Shown one piece after another: positions 7,577-8,743 of a DNA stretch of 8,743 bases (positions are counted from its first letter, which is position 1; every line of letters starts with the position of its first letter). The notes under the pieces are model-generated. The model was given only the letters and a program-made list of their open reading frames with translations. It searched no databases and was not told where the DNA came from. A program made the position numbers and the translations under genes. The stretch covers positions 1-8,743 of the forward strand of contig CAYUBD010000039.1 in assembly GCA_964442905.1 (NCBI GenBank). Direction: 5' to 3'. This DNA is from JAFGFG01 sp964442905. Its GTDB lineage: Archaea; Aenigmatarchaeota; Aenigmatarchaeia; QMZP01; JAFGSV01.

Positions 7577-8691
7577 CGTTCGCACCCCGCATCTTTGAGA
7601 CAGTTGTATTTTTCAATGCTTTCCTCAAGATTAAATCTATAATCCTGTTCGTTTTCAAGGTCATCATTCAGGTCAACAAGAGAGTCGAGGAAATCCCCGT
7701 AAAGTTCGCTGTCTTCAAAAAGGTCTCCGTAAGGTTCATAGCCGCATGCTTTCGGGAACGGCGTCGGGCATTCGTTGCATGGCTGCCTGTTGTACTTTTC
7801 CATCATGTCCAATATGAGGAATGTTCTCCTTTTCATCACGTCGGCGGCTATTCTCAGTTCATTTTTCATTTCTTCATTTTTGCAGTCAAGCGCATTCTGC
7901 CCGGTCGTTAAAAGGAAATAAACGTCTCCGGCACTGTTGTAATGACCATCTCTGATTGTATCAGCAGTGCCGTCCACGAGTTTCCAGAGGCCATTCACGT
8001 TCTCTTTGTATGTCCCTCCTGACGCTGATGGAACCAGAATGATTTCATTCCTTCTTGGTATGGCATCAGTGTCTGTTGTTATTGTAACAAGCCTGAAGTG
8101 GTCCGGTATGCTGAGATTGCACGCCGCGTATTCTTCACCGCCCATCGAATTGGACCCGGTGGCTGTTACGAAATCCATGAATTGTTGTTTGGACCCTTTG
8201 GATGTGCCGCTTCCGCTGCAGTCCGCAAACTCAATGTCATCAGGAAGTGTGGTTACTATGTCCGATATCAGCTGTCTCACTTCAGGTGTATTCTCTTCAG
8301 GCGTGAATATCACCGTGAAGCTCGTTGGATATGCATATACCCAGCAGAAACTATACCATCCGTATTCCTCGCAGTCTTTTTTGAATGCCATCTCTTCCAG
8401 CGTGGGCAGCATAAACGTGGGTACGGCCATAGTCTTACGGCCGAGCAAAAACTTCAGTGTCGGAGGTTCGTACACGACGAATTCAAACCCGGTGAATCCC
8501 TGAAAAGTTGTGGGATTGCCGCTTATGAACGTCTGTTTAACCGTGGTTCCCAGGGCGTTTGCGAACTCAAGGCTTTCCCCCCTTTCACCGATTCCCGCAT
8601 ACATATCGGTTATTTGCAGGAAGAATGTCATAACGAATATGAAAACTATTACACCGAGAATCACCTTGAAAATCTGGAAGACGCTGAGCAT
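7573..8691 (-). CDS. Membrane-anchored exported protein, first gene of the cluster
   Basis: A 372-aa protein I do not recognise. It has one hydrophobic helix at about 8-27 right at the N-terminus (FQIFKVILGV onward), then an exported domain. There is no G-Q or A-Q prepilin site, so it is more likely an uncleaved anchor, or an atypical pilin-like subunit. Ten cysteines (107, 116, 158, 191, 270, 305, 308, 316, 364, 370) include a CNEC pair, allowing five disulphides. Residues 70-150 and 195-265 look alpha/beta; 271-300 and 322-365 are charged helices, the second very acidic. The start is firm: an in-frame TGA lies five codons upstream (8707-8709) with no other start codon between. It opens the operon and is linked to the next gene by an ATGA overlap. 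Its position suggests a role with the pilin-like proteins. Confidence 0.85.
   Translation of the reverse strand: MLSVFQIFKVILGVIVFIFVMTFFLQITDMYAGIGERGESLEFANALGTTVKQTFISGNPTTFQGFTGFEFVVYEPPTLKFLLGRKTMAVPTFMLPTLEEMAFKKDCEEYGWYSFCWVYAYPTSFTVIFTPEENTPEVRQLISDIVTTLPDDIEFADCSGSGTSKGSKQQFMDFVTATGSNSMGGEEYAACNLSIPDHFRLVTITTDTDAIPRRNEIILVPSASGGTYKENVNGLWKLVDGTADTIRDGHYNSAGDVYFLLTTGQNALDCKNEEMKNELRIAADVMKRRTFLILDMMEKYNRQPCNECPTPFPKACGYEPYGDLFEDSELYGDFLDSLVDLNDDLENEQDYRFNLEESIEKYNCLKDAGCER
7583..7588 (-). promoter_or_regulatory. Ribosome binding site GGGGTG before the 181-aa gene
   Basis: GGGGTG on the minus strand contains GGTG, complementary to the archaeal 16S rRNA 3' end, and sits six bases before the ATG at 7576. 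It lies inside the end of the 372-aa gene and supports the ATG over the GTG at 7585, since that GTG is part of the site itself. Confidence 0.5.
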
Positions 8692-8712
8692 AATAAGATG
8701 TTGTCGTCACCG

Positions 8713-8725
8713 CTTAAATTTCCTC
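8713..8725 (-). promoter_or_regulatory. Putative archaeal promoter (BRE and TATA) for the cluster
   Basis: Read on the minus strand the sequence is GAGGAAATTTAAG: a purine-rich BRE-like part followed by an AATTTAAG TATA-like box at 8713-8720. The box centre lies about 25-26 bases before the ATG at 8691, the usual distance from TATA to the transcription start in archaea. The transcript would thus begin at or next to the start codon, giving a leaderless mRNA. This fits the lack of a well-placed ribosome binding site: the nearest GGTGA (8707-8711) is 15 bases from the ATG. It is a sequence match only. Confidence 0.45.
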
Positions 8726-8743
8726 GACATCAACCCATGCGCC
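8714..8743 (-). CDS. Possible C-terminal end of an upstream gene (partial)
   Basis: One minus-strand frame at the right edge reads GAWVDVEEI and then TAA at 8714-8716. The composition is typical of a protein C-terminus, but nine codons cannot prove a gene. If real, it stops 22 bases before the first complete gene and overlaps the TATA-like box, so the operon could extend further upstream. Another frame is open from the edge to a TGA at 8707-8709 and is an alternative. Confidence 0.3.
   Translation of the reverse strand, partial: GAWVDVEEI

Overview
The window looks archaeal. Three of its five main proteins begin with the class III (type IV prepilin-like) signal seen in archaeal pilins: a short start, then G or A followed by Q, then a hydrophobic helix. 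Promoter candidates are TATA/BRE-like rather than -35/-10, and ribosome binding sites, where present, are GGTG. From memory of protein families, with no search possible, the set resembles surface-protein clusters of DPANN-type archaea. The lineage is an inference, not a demonstrated fact.

All genes lie on the minus strand, so the order of transcription runs from right to left. At the right edge are the last codons of a possible upstream gene and a TATA-like box about 25 bases before the first complete gene. Then come a 372-aa membrane-anchored protein (7573-8691), a 181-aa pilin-like protein (7031-7576), a 155-aa pilin-like protein (6567-7034), a 626-aa pilin-like protein with a large exported domain (4673-6553), and a giant 1553-aa secreted, cysteine-rich, multi-module protein with a polytopic C-terminus (9-4670). 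The first three genes are joined by ATGA overlaps. The fourth starts 13 bases after the third stops, and the last starts 2 bases after the fourth stops. Coding density is nearly complete: there is no RNA gene, mobile element or CRISPR array, and no gene-free stretch over 300 bases.

The genes read as one operon for an extracellular assembly. Four proteins present a single N-terminal helix, which in pilins packs into a filament core, and carry exported domains. The fifth is a long disulphide-rich surface protein anchored by several C-terminal membrane helices. A second TATA-like box inside the end of the 155-aa gene could transcribe the two largest genes separately. No assembly ATPase, platform protein or prepilin peptidase lies in the window, so the machine that would assemble the pilin-like subunits must be encoded elsewhere, or these proteins stay as membrane-anchored surface proteins.

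The most unusual element is the giant protein. It has ten Cys-Cys-x-Asp modules in two subtypes, 8-Cys and 6-Cys. The last five modules alternate with beta-rich domains of about 130-185 residues that themselves carry conserved cysteines.
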